Shown here piece after piece: positions 33,176-42,083 of a DNA stretch of 64,000 bases. The stretch comes from Massilia kyonggiensis. GTDB taxonomy: Bacteria; Pseudomonadota; Gammaproteobacteria; Burkholderiales; Burkholderiaceae_D. Below the pieces are notes generated by a model that was not told the DNA's origin, did not search any database, and saw only the letters and a list, made by a program, of their open reading frames with translations. How positions within the stretch are numbered: position 1 is the stretch's first letter; each line of letters opens with the position of its first letter. The position numbers and the translations under genes were made by a program. The DNA lies in NCBI RefSeq assembly GCF_024756235.1, contig NZ_JANUGY010000015.1, forward strand, positions 1 to 64,000, given 5' to 3'.

Positions 33176-34503
33176 TAATACACGTCGCGGCGGTAGCGGC
33201 CTTCGTTTGTCAGCTCGTCGAGCGCTTGCGCGCCGAGGATGCCTTGCAGCGCCTCGTGCACGCCGCCGGCCATGCCTTGCAGGCTGCCGCACACATAGAT
33301 CGCGGCGCCGCGCTCCATCCACTCGCGCAGCCGGTCGGCCCGGTCGCGTAATACGTCCTGCACGTAGCGGCGCTCGGCCTGGTCGCGCGAGAACGCGAGG
33401 TCGAGGTGCGCCAGCTGGCCGTTCTCCCGCCACGCCTGCAGCTCGTCGCGCAGCAGGAAATCGTGGATCTGGTTGCGTTCGCCGAACAGCAGCCAGTTAT
33501 CCATTCGGCCCGCGGCGATGCGGGCCTTGAGCAGGCCGCGCAGGCCGGCCAGTCCGCTGCCGTTGCCGATGGCGATCAGGGGGCGCTGCGCATTCGCGCC
33601 GAGGCGGAAGCGCTCGTGCGCGCGCAGGCGCAGGGGTACGACGTCCGCCTGTCCGCATAACCATCCGGACGCCGCGCCGATACTCCCATCTTCGCGCTGC
33701 TGCACGCGCACGAGCAGTTCCAGCCGGCCATCCATCGGTAGCGAGGCGATCGAATATTCGCGCGGGTGTTCCGGGTCCGCCGGCGGGCTGACCTGGGCGA
33801 GGTCGCCCGCTTCCCATGCCGGCAGCGGGCCGCCGACGGGTTCGAGCGCCACGCGGTACAACGGCGCGCCCGCGCTGCCGGGATTTTCCAGGGTGCGCGC
33901 GACGATGCGCCAGTCGCCATAGGCCGGCGCGTCCCAGTCCGGCGCATCGTCCGTGCCGGCCAGGCGGCTCACGTGGTGCTGCCATTCCGCCAGCGCGTGC
34001 GCGTCGCCGCGGTCGACGTCGATGCGGTCGAACAGGCGCGTCGCGCCCTGCTGCGCGAGCCAGGCATCCAGCGCGCGGCCGAAGCCGCAGTAATTCGCGT
34101 AGTTCTTGTCGCCCAGCGCGAGCACGGCGTAGTGCAGGTGGGACAGGTCGAGACCTGCCGCCATCAAGCGGCCCGCGAATTGCGCGGCCGTGTCGGGTGC
34201 GTCGCCTTCGCCGTACGTGCTGGCGATGAGCAGCACGCGCGTGGCGGATGCGAGCCGGTCGCGGCCGAGCGCGGAGATGCACACGGCGCGCGCGGCCAGG
34301 CCGCCCGTCGCCAGCAGATCCGCGCTGCGTTTCGCGAGCAGTTCCGCGCTGCCCGTCTGGCTGGCGTGGACGACGAGCCAGTCGGCATCTTTCGTGTCCA
34401 GGGGCGTGCCGTTGCGGTGCGCACGCCACATGCCGAAAGACAGCCCGAGCCAGCCGAGGATTAACGCCAGCGCGCCGGCGAGACGCAGCGGTTCCGTCGT
34501 CAT
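33175..34503 (-). CDS. Membrane-anchored flavodoxin/FNR-type reductase (sulfite-reductase flavoprotein-like)
   Basis: This is a 442-residue NADPH-dependent diflavin reductase. It has an N-terminal membrane helix (about 8-26), a flavodoxin domain with an SQTGSAELLAKR FMN loop and LGDKNYANYCGFGR, and a ferredoxin reductase domain with REYSIASLP (FAD), GNGSGLAGLRG (NADPH) and YVCGSLQGMA. This is the layout of CysJ-like and PepSY-linked iron reductases. It is the last gene of a five-gene operon led by a Fur box and overlaps the ApbE gene by four bases. A role in bringing NADPH electrons to the membrane PepSY protein is inferred. Confidence 0.88.
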   Translation of the reverse strand: MTTEPLRLAGALALILGWLGLSFGMWRAHRNGTPLDTKDADWLVVHASQTGSAELLAKRSADLLATGGLAARAVCISALGRDRLASATRVLLIASTYGEGDAPDTAAQFAGRLMAAGLDLSHLHYAVLALGDKNYANYCGFGRALDAWLAQQGATRLFDRIDVDRGDAHALAEWQHHVSRLAGTDDAPDWDAPAYGDWRIVARTLENPGSAGAPLYRVALEPVGGPLPAWEAGDLAQVSPPADPEHPREYSIASLPMDGRLELLVRVQQREDGSIGAASGWLCGQADVVPLRLRAHERFRLGANAQRPLIAIGNGSGLAGLRGLLKARIAAGRMDNWLLFGERNQIHDFLLRDELQAWRENGQLAHLDLAFSRDQAERRYVQDVLRDRADRLREWMERGAAIYVCGSLQGMAGGVHEALQGILGAQALDELTNEGRYRRDVY

Positions 34504-35501
34504 TGCAGCAGCGCTTTCCACGCGGGCGTCGTGATCTCTTCCAGCGTGTCCGCGCGCCGCACGAGCAGGCGGGCGGCCAGCGCGCGCGCCTCGGCGAACG
34601 CGCTGCCGTCGTCCGGGCCCAGCACGGCGAGGACGGTCGACAGCGCGTCGGCCTCCATGCACGTGGGTGCCAGCACGGTCACGGACGCGACGTCGTTGGC
34701 GGCTGGCCGGCCCGTGCGCGGGTCCAGCGTGTGCGACACGCGGCGCGCGCCGTGTTCGAAATACTGGCGATAGTCGCCGGACGTGGCGATGGACAGCCCG
34801 TGCAGCGCGACGACGGCCTGCGGCGCCGCGCTGTCGGGAACCCCTTCGACCTCGACCCACCACGGATGCCCGTCCGGCTTGACGCCCGCGCCGCGCAGCT
34901 CTCCGCCCACCTCGACGAGGTAGTGGCGCACGCCGTGCCGTTCGAGGCACAGCGCGAGGCGGTCGACGGCAAACCCTTTCGCAATGGAGGACAGGTCGAG
35001 CCGGAGGCCGCCCGGCTGCAGCAGCCGCCGCCCGTCGCGGTCGAACGACAGGCGTGCCGCGGCGCGTTCATCCAGCGTGCGTTCGATGGCGGCGTCGATC
35101 GGTGCATAGAAGCCCGTGTGATCGTAGCGCCGCGCGGCGCCGAAGCCCCACAGGTCGACGAGCGCGCCCGCGGCCGGATCGTAGGCGCCGCCGCTCGCCA
35201 TGTGCGCCCACAGCGCGTAATCGACCACGTCGAAGAATTGCGCGGGCAGGTCGATCCACGTGCCGGCCGGCGCGCGGTTGTAGCGCGACAGCAGCGAGTC
35301 GGGTTCCCAATGGCTCATCTGGGCGACGATCGCGTCCAGTTCGGCCTGCAGCGCGGGCCGCAGGTCGTCGATGCGGCCTGCCGCGACGCGTACGGTCCAC
35401 GTCGTCCCCATGCTCGTGCCGTCGAACGTGTGGATGCGGCTGCCCGGCGGCGGCACGGCCGGGTCGAGGTCGAGCGGGATGAGGACGGCGCGGTCAGTCA
35501 A
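34500..35501 (-). CDS. apbE: FAD:protein FMN transferase (ApbE family)
   Basis: ApbE cleaves FAD and links FMN through a phosphoester to Thr or Ser in a short target motif. The 333-residue protein has the family segments DGTSMGTTWTVRV (N-terminal), LDLSSIAKGFAVDRL, ATSGDYRQYFE and SHTLDPRTGRP, and the C-terminal metal-binding stretch around MEADALSTVLAVLG. The start is a TTG with GGAG six bases upstream; no better ATG exists. No signal peptide or lipobox is visible, unlike most ApbE proteins, which work in the periplasm. The target is probably the DUF2271 protein two genes upstream, which carries SGAT. Confidence 0.93.
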   Translation of the reverse strand: MTDRAVLIPLDLDPAVPPPGSRIHTFDGTSMGTTWTVRVAAGRIDDLRPALQAELDAIVAQMSHWEPDSLLSRYNRAPAGTWIDLPAQFFDVVDYALWAHMASGGAYDPAAGALVDLWGFGAARRYDHTGFYAPIDAAIERTLDERAAARLSFDRDGRRLLQPGGLRLDLSSIAKGFAVDRLALCLERHGVRHYLVEVGGELRGAGVKPDGHPWWVEVEGVPDSAAPQAVVALHGLSIATSGDYRQYFEHGARRVSHTLDPRTGRPAANDVASVTVLAPTCMEADALSTVLAVLGPDDGSAFAEARALAARLLVRRADTLEEITTPAWKALLQ

Positions 35502-35504
35502 GCC

Positions 35505-36317
35505 TTACTCCGGCAGGATCTCGAACGTGGCCGAGTAGCTGTAGCGCTTCGCCGGGCCGTCCATGCCGCGCGGCGCGTTGGCGGGGTAGGCGGCGCTCAG
35601 CCAGTACATGTTCGGCGCGGGCAGGGTGAAGCTCGCATCGCCGTTCGCGTCCGTCGTCAGGCGCACTTCGTTCAGCGTGCCGCGGTATTTCACGCCGCCC
35701 GGGATCAGGCTGAACGGGAAGTTCGCGAGCGGCTTGCCGTCCAGCTGGAAGCGGAACTTCGCCTTTTCGCCGGCGCGCAGCTCGGTCGGATTCGTCAGCG
35801 CGACCAGTTCCAGGCCCGAACCCGTCGGCTTCAGCGCGGCCGCCGTCGGCTTGTTCAGGGTGACGAACGTGTCCTGGCGCTGCACCATCGTCATGCTGCG
35901 CACCTCGGTGGCGCCGGCCGGGATCTCGTCCTTGACGGTCTGCTCGGTGGCGCGGAAGCGTTTCATTTCGCCGTTCAGTTTATAAGAGCCCATCACGTTC
36001 ACGGCCGCCAGGGTGACGCGGTAGGTACCGTCTTTCGGCAACCGGATGTCGACGGTGGAGCGGTGCTTGCCCAGCGTCGCGGCCGGCGCCGGGGCCGTGT
36101 TGCCGTCCGGGTCGGTGACCGTGAGGCCGTCCAGCTTCTGCGGCATGAAGTCGTCTTCGAACAGGCCTTCCGAGATGGCGGCGTCGATGGTCGCCCAGGC
36201 TTCGCCGCGGTCGGATTCGATGAGGCTCGTGTTCGGGATCATCCACGGACGGTGGGCCTGCGCGGCGCAGGCGATGCCGGCCAGGGCGAGGGCGATGGCG
36301 ATCTGCTTGATGTGCAT
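35505..36317 (-). CDS. DUF4198 periplasmic protein
   Basis: This 270-residue exported protein has a signal peptide (1-21) cut at AQA, leaving His22 as the new N-terminus (HRPWMIPNTS). The middle contains a beta-sandwich region (LPKDGTYRVTLAAVN) and the C-terminal half a second one (GEKAKFRFQLDGKPLANFPF...FTLPAPNMYWLSAAYP). This is the usual form of DUF4198 proteins, which recur in iron- and cobalt-linked operons; a metal-binding role for the N-terminal His is possible. It lies 10 bases after the DUF2271 gene and three bases before ApbE. Confidence 0.88.
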   Translation of the reverse strand: MHIKQIAIALALAGIACAAQAHRPWMIPNTSLIESDRGEAWATIDAAISEGLFEDDFMPQKLDGLTVTDPDGNTAPAPAATLGKHRSTVDIRLPKDGTYRVTLAAVNVMGSYKLNGEMKRFRATEQTVKDEIPAGATEVRSMTMVQRQDTFVTLNKPTAAALKPTGSGLELVALTNPTELRAGEKAKFRFQLDGKPLANFPFSLIPGGVKYRGTLNEVRLTTDANGDASFTLPAPNMYWLSAAYPANAPRGMDGPAKRYSYSATFEILPE

Positions 36318-36327
36318 GTGCGTCTCC

Positions 36328-36840
36328 TTACTGGATGGCGACCGAGACGGCGCCCAGTTCTTCCTTGCCGGCCGCGGATGCGGCCACCTTGCCGTTCGGC
36401 TGCCACGTGAACGGTACGCGCACGAGCTCGCGGCCGCCCGCTTCGCGCGCGGCTTCGATCACGAGCTTGTAGTCGCCCGCCGGCAGCTTGTCCAGGCCGG
36501 CGCGGGCGGCCGGGAACGACAGCGTCTGCGTGCCCGCCGTGCGCGTCGCGCCGCTCACGCCGTCCATCGGCAGCGTGACGTCGCGGCCGGCTTTTCTCCA
36601 CCACGTGCGCAGGTCCTTGACCCATTTGGTGCCCGCGTTGTCGCGCTTCTTGACGTCGTACAGCACGGCCAGCGTGTTCGCGACGCTCTGGTCCGCGCGC
36701 TCGATCCAGATCGCGACGTAGGGCTTGTGGTACTCCGCCACGTTCAGCTGCGGCAGTTCGAACTTGACGGTGAGGTCGGCGGCCATCGCCCAGCTCGAGG
36801 CGAGCGGCAGGGTCAGGGCGAGCGTGTGGGACAGTTTCAT
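36328..36840 (-). CDS. DUF2271 periplasmic protein with SGAT flavinylation motif
   Basis: This is a 170-residue exported protein. Its signal peptide (1-20) ends at AMA-ADL. The DUF2271 beta-sandwich follows (LTVKFELPQL, YVAIWIERAD, LAVLYDVKKRDNAGTKWVKDLRTWW). Residues 93-99 read DGVSGAT, the consensus for ApbE-catalysed FMN attachment, with Thr99 as the likely linkage residue. The C-terminal part GDYKLVIEAAREAGGRELVRVPFTW is also typical of the family. It follows the PepSY gene by 32 bases in the operon and is read before DUF4198 and ApbE. It would act as a covalently flavinylated electron carrier outside the inner membrane. Confidence 0.9.
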   Translation of the reverse strand: MKLSHTLALTLPLASSWAMAADLTVKFELPQLNVAEYHKPYVAIWIERADQSVANTLAVLYDVKKRDNAGTKWVKDLRTWWRKAGRDVTLPMDGVSGATRTAGTQTLSFPAARAGLDKLPAGDYKLVIEAAREAGGRELVRVPFTWQPNGKVAASAAGKEELGAVSVAIQ

Positions 36841-36872
36841 GAGGGCTTTCGGGTCGAAGATGAATGAACGAA

Positions 36873-37532
36873 TCAGTGAACGAACAGCAGGGCCAGCACG
36901 ATCGGCAGCACGATGCCGAGGCCGATCACGGGCCACGTCGACGGCCGGTTGGCCGCGTGGTATTTCAGGATCAGGAAACCGGTGACGCAGAAGACGACGC
37001 ACGCGATGGCGAAGATGTCGATGAACCAGCCCCACACGGGACCGGCATTGCGGCCCTTGTGCATGTCGTTCAGCCACGAGATCCAGCCGCGGTCGGTTTT
37101 TTCGAATTCGGCATTGCCGTCCACGCCGATGCGCAGCCAGGCGTCGCCGCCGGGGCGGGGCAGGGCGACGTAGGCGTCTTCCTCGCTCCATTCGGCGCGC
37201 ACGCCGCGGACCTGCACGGGGAACGTCTGCTCGGCCCAGTCGGCCAGTGGCGCCGGCAGCGGGACGTTCGCATCGGCATGGCCGGCGGCGAATTCCTCGA
37301 TCTGCGTGCGCAGCGCGGGCGGCAACGTCGCCTTCTGGCGCGTGACGGCCGGCTTTGCCTCGATCTGGGACGCGTGGTTCAGCGTAAAGCCGGTGATCGC
37401 GAACAGCAGCATGGCCATCAGGCACAGGGCGGAACTGATCCAGTGCCATTGATGCAACTGGCGCAGGAATGTGGCGCGACGCACGCCAGGGAGCGCGGTG
37501 GGAGGCGGGGAAGTGGAACCGGACGGGTGCAT
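36873..37532 (-). CDS. PepSY-associated membrane protein, possible heme-binding electron carrier
   Basis: This 219-residue protein is the first gene of the operon. It has a helix at about 37-57 after the HQWHWISSA motif, a periplasmic PepSY-like domain (residues 65-150: LPPALRTQIEEFAAGHADANVPLP and WLRIGVDGNAEFEKTDRG), then DMHKGRNAGPVWGWFIDIFAIACVVFCVTGFLIL and a final helix. The conserved His residues (HQWHW, LNH, DMH) could ligate heme, as in PepSY-TM reductases such as FpvG. The start at 37532 is preferred to one 13 codons upstream, which would overlap the Fur box. Confidence 0.85.
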   Translation of the reverse strand: MHPSGSTSPPPTALPGVRRATFLRQLHQWHWISSALCLMAMLLFAITGFTLNHASQIEAKPAVTRQKATLPPALRTQIEEFAAGHADANVPLPAPLADWAEQTFPVQVRGVRAEWSEEDAYVALPRPGGDAWLRIGVDGNAEFEKTDRGWISWLNDMHKGRNAGPVWGWFIDIFAIACVVFCVTGFLILKYHAANRPSTWPVIGLGIVLPIVLALLFVH

Positions 37533-37536
37533 GCGC

Positions 37537-37557
37537 AAATGATAACGATTATCATTT
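37537..37557 (-). promoter_or_regulatory. Fur box before the PepSY-DUF2271-DUF4198-apbE operon
   Basis: AAATGATAA-CGA-TTATCATTT is a perfect palindrome with 9-bp arms and is very close to the Fur consensus. It lies immediately upstream of the PepSY start. It should make the five-gene operon iron-repressed. It is the strongest regulatory site in the window. Confidence 0.9.
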
Positions 37558-37830
37558 AGGCGGTCAACCATTGGTTCATGATTTAGTTGACAAGGTGAAA
37601 AAAGTAATTTTCACATGAATAAAATGTCGGTGCGGAGTCCGCCGCGGCCCGATCCTTGCGTTACAATACCGTGCGCCAATGGGCAGGTCGGCTGCATTGA
37701 TTTGCCTGAAGAGTCCTTCCCCCACAACTTGATATGCAGTAAGTGCGATCCGCTAACCGGTCAGGCCGTGTCGCGGAAGGTTAGATTAACCCGCCCCATA
37801 CTCGCGAAACGCGAAGAAAGGTGAGCAAGA

Positions 37831-40686
37831 ATGATGCAACAATATAACGCCAACTCGTACCTGTTCGGCGGTAATGCGCCGTACGTGGAAGAGTTGTACG
37901 AAGCGTACCTGAACAATCCGGGCTCCGTGCCCGACAACTGGCGTGCCTATTTCGACGCGATGCAGCACATGCCCGCCGTCGACGGTTCCGCCAAGCCGGA
38001 CGTGGATCACTCGTCCGTGATCGCTTCGTTCGCCGAACGCGCCAAGCAGGGCCCGATCCGCACCGTGACCGCGTCGCCGGACGCTGAGCTCGGCCGCAAG
38101 CGCGTCGCCGTGACCCAGCTGATCGCCGCTTACCGCTACCTCGGCTCGCGCTGGGCCAACCTGGACCCGCTGCAGCGCCAGGAACGTCCGCCGATCCCGG
38201 AACTCGATCCGGCCTTCTACGGCTTCACCGAAGCCGACCTGGACACCAAGTTCAACATCAGCAACACCTACTTCGGCCAGGAAGAAGCCTCGCTGCGCGA
38301 CCTGCTGAACATGTTGCGCGATACCTACTGCCGTTCCATCGGCGCAGAATTCATGTACGTCAGCGATCCGACCGAGAAGCGCTGGCTGCAGGAGAAGCTC
38401 GAGTCGATCCGTTCGACCCCGACCTTCACCGCTGAAAAGAAAAAGCACATCCTCGAGCGCCTGACCGCGGCCGAAGGCCTGGAGCGCTACCTCCACACCA
38501 AGTACGTCGGCGCCAAGCGCTTCTCGCTGGAAGGCGGCGAATCGTTCATCGCCTCGATCGACGAAGTGATCCACCGCGCCGGTCAGCACGGCGTGCAGGA
38601 AATCGTCATCGGCATGGCCCACCGTGGCCGCCTGAATGTGCTGGTCAACACCCTGGGCAAGGCCCCGTCCGACCTGTTCGAGGAATTCGAAGGCAAGCAC
38701 GCCGACGACCTGCCGGCCGGCGACGTCAAATACCACCAGGGCTTCTCGAGCGACATCTCGACGCAGGGCGGCCCGGTCCACCTGTCGCTGGCGTTCAACC
38801 CGTCGCACCTGGAAATCGTCAACCCGGTCGTGGAAGGTTCCGTCAAGGCGCGCATGGACCGCCGCGGCGACCGCCAGGGCAAGGAAGTCCTGCCGATCCT
38901 CGTGCACGGCGACGCCGCGTTCGCCGGCCAGGGCGTCGTGATGGAAACGCTGAACCTGGCGCAGACCCGCGGCTACGGCACGGGCGGCACGGTTCACATC
39001 GTCATCAACAACCAGATCGGCTTCACCACGTCCGACCCGCGCGACGCGCGCTCGACGCTGTACTGCACCGACGTCGTCAAGATGATCGAGGCACCGGTGC
39101 TGCACGTGAACGCCGACGATCCGGAAGCCGTCGTGCTGGCCTCGCAGATCGCGATGGACTACCGTACGGAGTTCCATAAAGACATCGTCGTCGACGTCAT
39201 CTGCTACCGCAAGCTGGGCCACAACGAGCAGGACACCCCGGCCCTGACCCAGCCGCTGATGTACAAGAAGATCGCCAAGCACCCGGGCACCCGCAAGCTG
39301 TACGCGGACAAGCTGGCCGCGCAGGGCACCATCGCCGCCGACGGTGGCGACCAGCTCGTGGCGGCCTATCGCGCCGCGATGGACGCCGGCAAGCACACCG
39401 TGGATCCGGTCCTGACCGACTTCAAGAACAAGTACGCCGTCGACTGGGCGCCGTTCCTGAACAAGAAGTGGACGGACGCCGCCGACACCGCCGTGCCGCT
39501 GACCGAGCTGAAACGCCTGGCCCAGCGCATCACGACCGTGCCGGAAAACTTCAAGCTGCACTCGCTCGTCGAGAAAGTGCTGGCCGACCGCGCCAAGATG
39601 GGCCAGGGCGAGCTGAACCTCGACTGGGGCATGGGCGAACACCTGGCCTACGCGTCGCTGCTGGCCTCGGGCTACGCCGTCCGCCTGTCGGGCCAGGACG
39701 CCGGCCGCGGCACGTTCGTGCACCGCCACGCCGTGCTGCACGACCAGAACCGCGAGCGCTGGGACCAGGGCATCTACCTGCCGCTGGCGAACGTGTCGGA
39801 CAACCAGGCCAACTTCACCGTCATCGACTCCGTGCTGTCGGAAGAAGCGGTGCTGGGCTTCGAATACGGCTACTCGACCGCCGAGCCGAACACGCTGACG
39901 ATCTGGGAAGGCCAGTTCGGCGACTTCGTGAACGGTGCGCAGGTCGTGATCGACCAGTTCATCGCCTCGGGCGAAGTGAAGTGGGGCCGCCTGTCGGGCC
40001 TCGTCATGATGCTGCCGCACGGCTACGAAGGCCAGGGTCCGGAGCACTCGTCGGCCCGTATCGAGCGCTTCCTGCAGCTGTCGGCCGACCACAACATGCA
40101 AGTCGTGCAGCCGACCACGGCCGCGCAGATCTTCCACCTGCTGCGCCGCCAGATGGTCCGCCAGTTCCGCAAGCCGCTGGTCATCTTCACGCCGAAGTCG
40201 CTGCTGCGTAACAAGGACGCCGGCTCGCCGCTGACCGACCTGGCCAAGGGCGGCTTCCAGACCGTCATCGGCGAACTGGACGACAAGATCGACGCCAACA
40301 AGGTCAAGCGCGTGATCGTCTGCTCGGGCAAGGTGTACTACGACCTGGTCAACGCACGCAAGACCCGCGGCACGACGGACACGGCCATCATCCGTATCGA
40401 GCAGCTGTACCCGTTCCCGCACAAGGCGTTCCAGGCCGAACTGAAGAAGTTCCCGAACGCGACCGAAGTGGTGTGGACGCAGGACGAGCCGCAGAACCAG
40501 GGTCCGTGGTTCCAGATCCAGCACAACGTGTTCGAAAGCATGGAAGCTGGCCAGCGCCTGGCATACGCCGGCCGTCCGGCTTCCGCGTCGCCGGCCGTCG
40601 GCTACACCGACAAGCACGTGGCGCAGCAGAAGGAACTGCTGGACACCGCGTTCTCGAAGCTCAAGGGTTTCGTCCTGACCAAATAA
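37831..40686 (+). CDS. sucA: 2-oxoglutarate dehydrogenase E1 component
   Basis: This thiamine diphosphate-dependent decarboxylase of the TCA cycle is 951 residues long, the family norm. The N-terminal YLFGGNAPYVEELYEAYLNNPGSV is typical. The core has GMAHRGRLNVLVN, the SSDISTQGGPVHLSLAFNPSHLEIVNP stretch, and the TPP/Mg motif HGDAAFAGQGVVMETLNL followed by NNQIGFTT. The C-terminal region includes LPHGYEGQGPEHSSARIERFLQL. The 298-base gap upstream holds the Fur box of the divergent operon and a leader with no convincing gene. It heads the odh operon with sucB and lpdA. Confidence 0.98.
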   Translation: MMQQYNANSYLFGGNAPYVEELYEAYLNNPGSVPDNWRAYFDAMQHMPAVDGSAKPDVDHSSVIASFAERAKQGPIRTVTASPDAELGRKRVAVTQLIAAYRYLGSRWANLDPLQRQERPPIPELDPAFYGFTEADLDTKFNISNTYFGQEEASLRDLLNMLRDTYCRSIGAEFMYVSDPTEKRWLQEKLESIRSTPTFTAEKKKHILERLTAAEGLERYLHTKYVGAKRFSLEGGESFIASIDEVIHRAGQHGVQEIVIGMAHRGRLNVLVNTLGKAPSDLFEEFEGKHADDLPAGDVKYHQGFSSDISTQGGPVHLSLAFNPSHLEIVNPVVEGSVKARMDRRGDRQGKEVLPILVHGDAAFAGQGVVMETLNLAQTRGYGTGGTVHIVINNQIGFTTSDPRDARSTLYCTDVVKMIEAPVLHVNADDPEAVVLASQIAMDYRTEFHKDIVVDVICYRKLGHNEQDTPALTQPLMYKKIAKHPGTRKLYADKLAAQGTIAADGGDQLVAAYRAAMDAGKHTVDPVLTDFKNKYAVDWAPFLNKKWTDAADTAVPLTELKRLAQRITTVPENFKLHSLVEKVLADRAKMGQGELNLDWGMGEHLAYASLLASGYAVRLSGQDAGRGTFVHRHAVLHDQNRERWDQGIYLPLANVSDNQANFTVIDSVLSEEAVLGFEYGYSTAEPNTLTIWEGQFGDFVNGAQVVIDQFIASGEVKWGRLSGLVMMLPHGYEGQGPEHSSARIERFLQLSADHNMQVVQPTTAAQIFHLLRRQMVRQFRKPLVIFTPKSLLRNKDAGSPLTDLAKGGFQTVIGELDDKIDANKVKRVIVCSGKVYYDLVNARKTRGTTDTAIIRIEQLYPFPHKAFQAELKKFPNATEVVWTQDEPQNQGPWFQIQHNVFESMEAGQRLAYAGRPASASPAVGYTDKHVAQQKELLDTAFSKLKGFVLTK

Positions 40687-40700
40687 GCAGCGCTCATTGA

Positions 40701-40727
40701 CCCCGCGCCCTCGGCTCGGGGTTTTTT
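40701..40727 (+). terminator. Terminator-like hairpin between sucA and sucB
   Basis: CCCCG (40701-40705) pairs with CGGGG (40717-40721), followed by TTTTTT (40722-40727). The stem is short and the loop is eleven bases, so it may cause partial termination, lowering sucB relative to sucA. Confidence 0.55.
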
Positions 40728-40756
40728 GCACAGAATACAAAAACGGAGTTTTCTAA

Positions 40757-42022
40757 ATGGCACAAATCGAAGTCAAGGTCCCCCAATTGTCGGAATCGGT
40801 CGCCGAAGCGACCCTGCTGTCGTGGCACAAGAAAGTCGGCGAAGCCGTCTCGCGCGACGAGAACCTGATCGACATCGAGACCGACAAGGTGGTCCTGGAA
40901 CTGCCGGCCCCGGCTGCCGGCGTGATCGTGCAAATCATCAAGAACGACGGCGGTACCGTCGTCTCGGGTGAAACCATCGCCATCATCGATACCGAAGCCT
41001 CGGCCGGCGTGAGCCCGCTGCAGGTGACCGCTGCCCCGGCCGCCGGCGCCGAAGCCGCTGCTGCGGCCGCTGCTCCGGCAGCAGGTGCATCGACGGGTGG
41101 CAAGGGCGACGTCGCCATGCCGGCCGCCGCCAAGATCCTGGCCGACAACAACCTGACCGCCGCCGACGCCACCGGCACCGGCCGTGACGGCCGCGTGACC
41201 AAGGGCGATGCCCTGGCCGCCGTCGCCAACAAACCGGCAGTGGCCGCCCCGGCACCGCTGCAGCAAGCCGCGCCGAAGGCAGCCCTGCCGCAAGTGGCTG
41301 CGCCGGCCGTCAACCTGGGCGACCGTCCGGAAGAGCGCGTGCCGATGAGCCGCCTGCGCGCCCGTATCGCCGAGCGCCTGCTGCAGTCGCAGTCGACCAA
41401 CGCGATCCTGACGACGTTCAACGAAGTCAACATGCAGCCGGTCATCGACCTGCGCAACAAGTACAAGGACAAGTTCGAGAAAGAGCACGGCGTCAAGCTG
41501 GGCTTCATGTCCTTCTTCGTCAAGGCCGCCGTTGCCGCACTGAAGAAGTACCCGATCCTGAACGCGTCGGTCGACGGTAACGACATCATCTACCACGGCT
41601 ACTTCGACATCGGTATCGCCGTCGGTTCGCCGCGCGGCCTGGTCGTCCCGATCCTGCGCAACGCCGACCAGATGTCCATCGCCGACATCGAGAAGAAGAT
41701 CGGCGAATTCGGCCAGAAAGCCAAGGACGGCAAGCTGACGCTGGAAGACCTGACCGGCGGTACGTTCTCGATCTCGAACGGCGGCGTGTTCGGCTCGATG
41801 CTGTCGACCCCGATCATCAACCCGCCGCAGTCGGCGATCCTGGGCGTGCACGCGACCAAGGACCGCGCCGTCGTCGAGAACGGCCAGATCGTCATCCGCC
41901 CGATCAACTACCTGGCGATGTCGTACGACCACCGCATCATCGACGGCCGCGAAGCCGTCCTGGGCCTGGTCGCGATGAAGGACGCGCTGGAAGATCCGGC
42001 CCGCCTGCTGCTCGACCTGTAA
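40757..42022 (+). CDS. sucB: 2-oxoglutarate dehydrogenase E2, dihydrolipoyl succinyltransferase
   Basis: This is the 421-residue core enzyme of the complex. Residues 1-75 form the lipoyl domain with Lys44 in DIETDKVVLELP as the lipoylation site. An Ala-rich linker follows, then the peripheral subunit-binding domain at about 118-150 (AAAKILADNNLTAADATGTGRDGRVTKGDAL), a second linker and the catalytic domain, with the closing MSYDHRIIDGREA holding the active-site His and Asp. The single lipoyl domain and ADATGTGRDGRVTKGD form are usual for OdhB in betaproteobacteria. It lies 70 bases after sucA with the hairpin between. Confidence 0.97.
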   Translation: MAQIEVKVPQLSESVAEATLLSWHKKVGEAVSRDENLIDIETDKVVLELPAPAAGVIVQIIKNDGGTVVSGETIAIIDTEASAGVSPLQVTAAPAAGAEAAAAAAAPAAGASTGGKGDVAMPAAAKILADNNLTAADATGTGRDGRVTKGDALAAVANKPAVAAPAPLQQAAPKAALPQVAAPAVNLGDRPEERVPMSRLRARIAERLLQSQSTNAILTTFNEVNMQPVIDLRNKYKDKFEKEHGVKLGFMSFFVKAAVAALKKYPILNASVDGNDIIYHGYFDIGIAVGSPRGLVVPILRNADQMSIADIEKKIGEFGQKAKDGKLTLEDLTGGTFSISNGGVFGSMLSTPIINPPQSAILGVHATKDRAVVENGQIVIRPINYLAMSYDHRIIDGREAVLGLVAMKDALEDPARLLLDL

Positions 42023-42083
42023 TCACAAAGGAAGGGCGCGCCGCCTGGCGCGCTCGTGCTGTGTCTGATGGAAGGGAACGATC

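Noticed and set aside
37615..37824. 69-codon open frame in the gap before sucA
   Set aside because: It has no good ribosome site, odd composition and covers the likely promoter and leader of sucA. No family resemblance was seen.
37786..40740. A 984-codon minus-strand frame opposite sucA
   Set aside because: It is a codon-bias shadow of sucA, and the real gene is beyond doubt.
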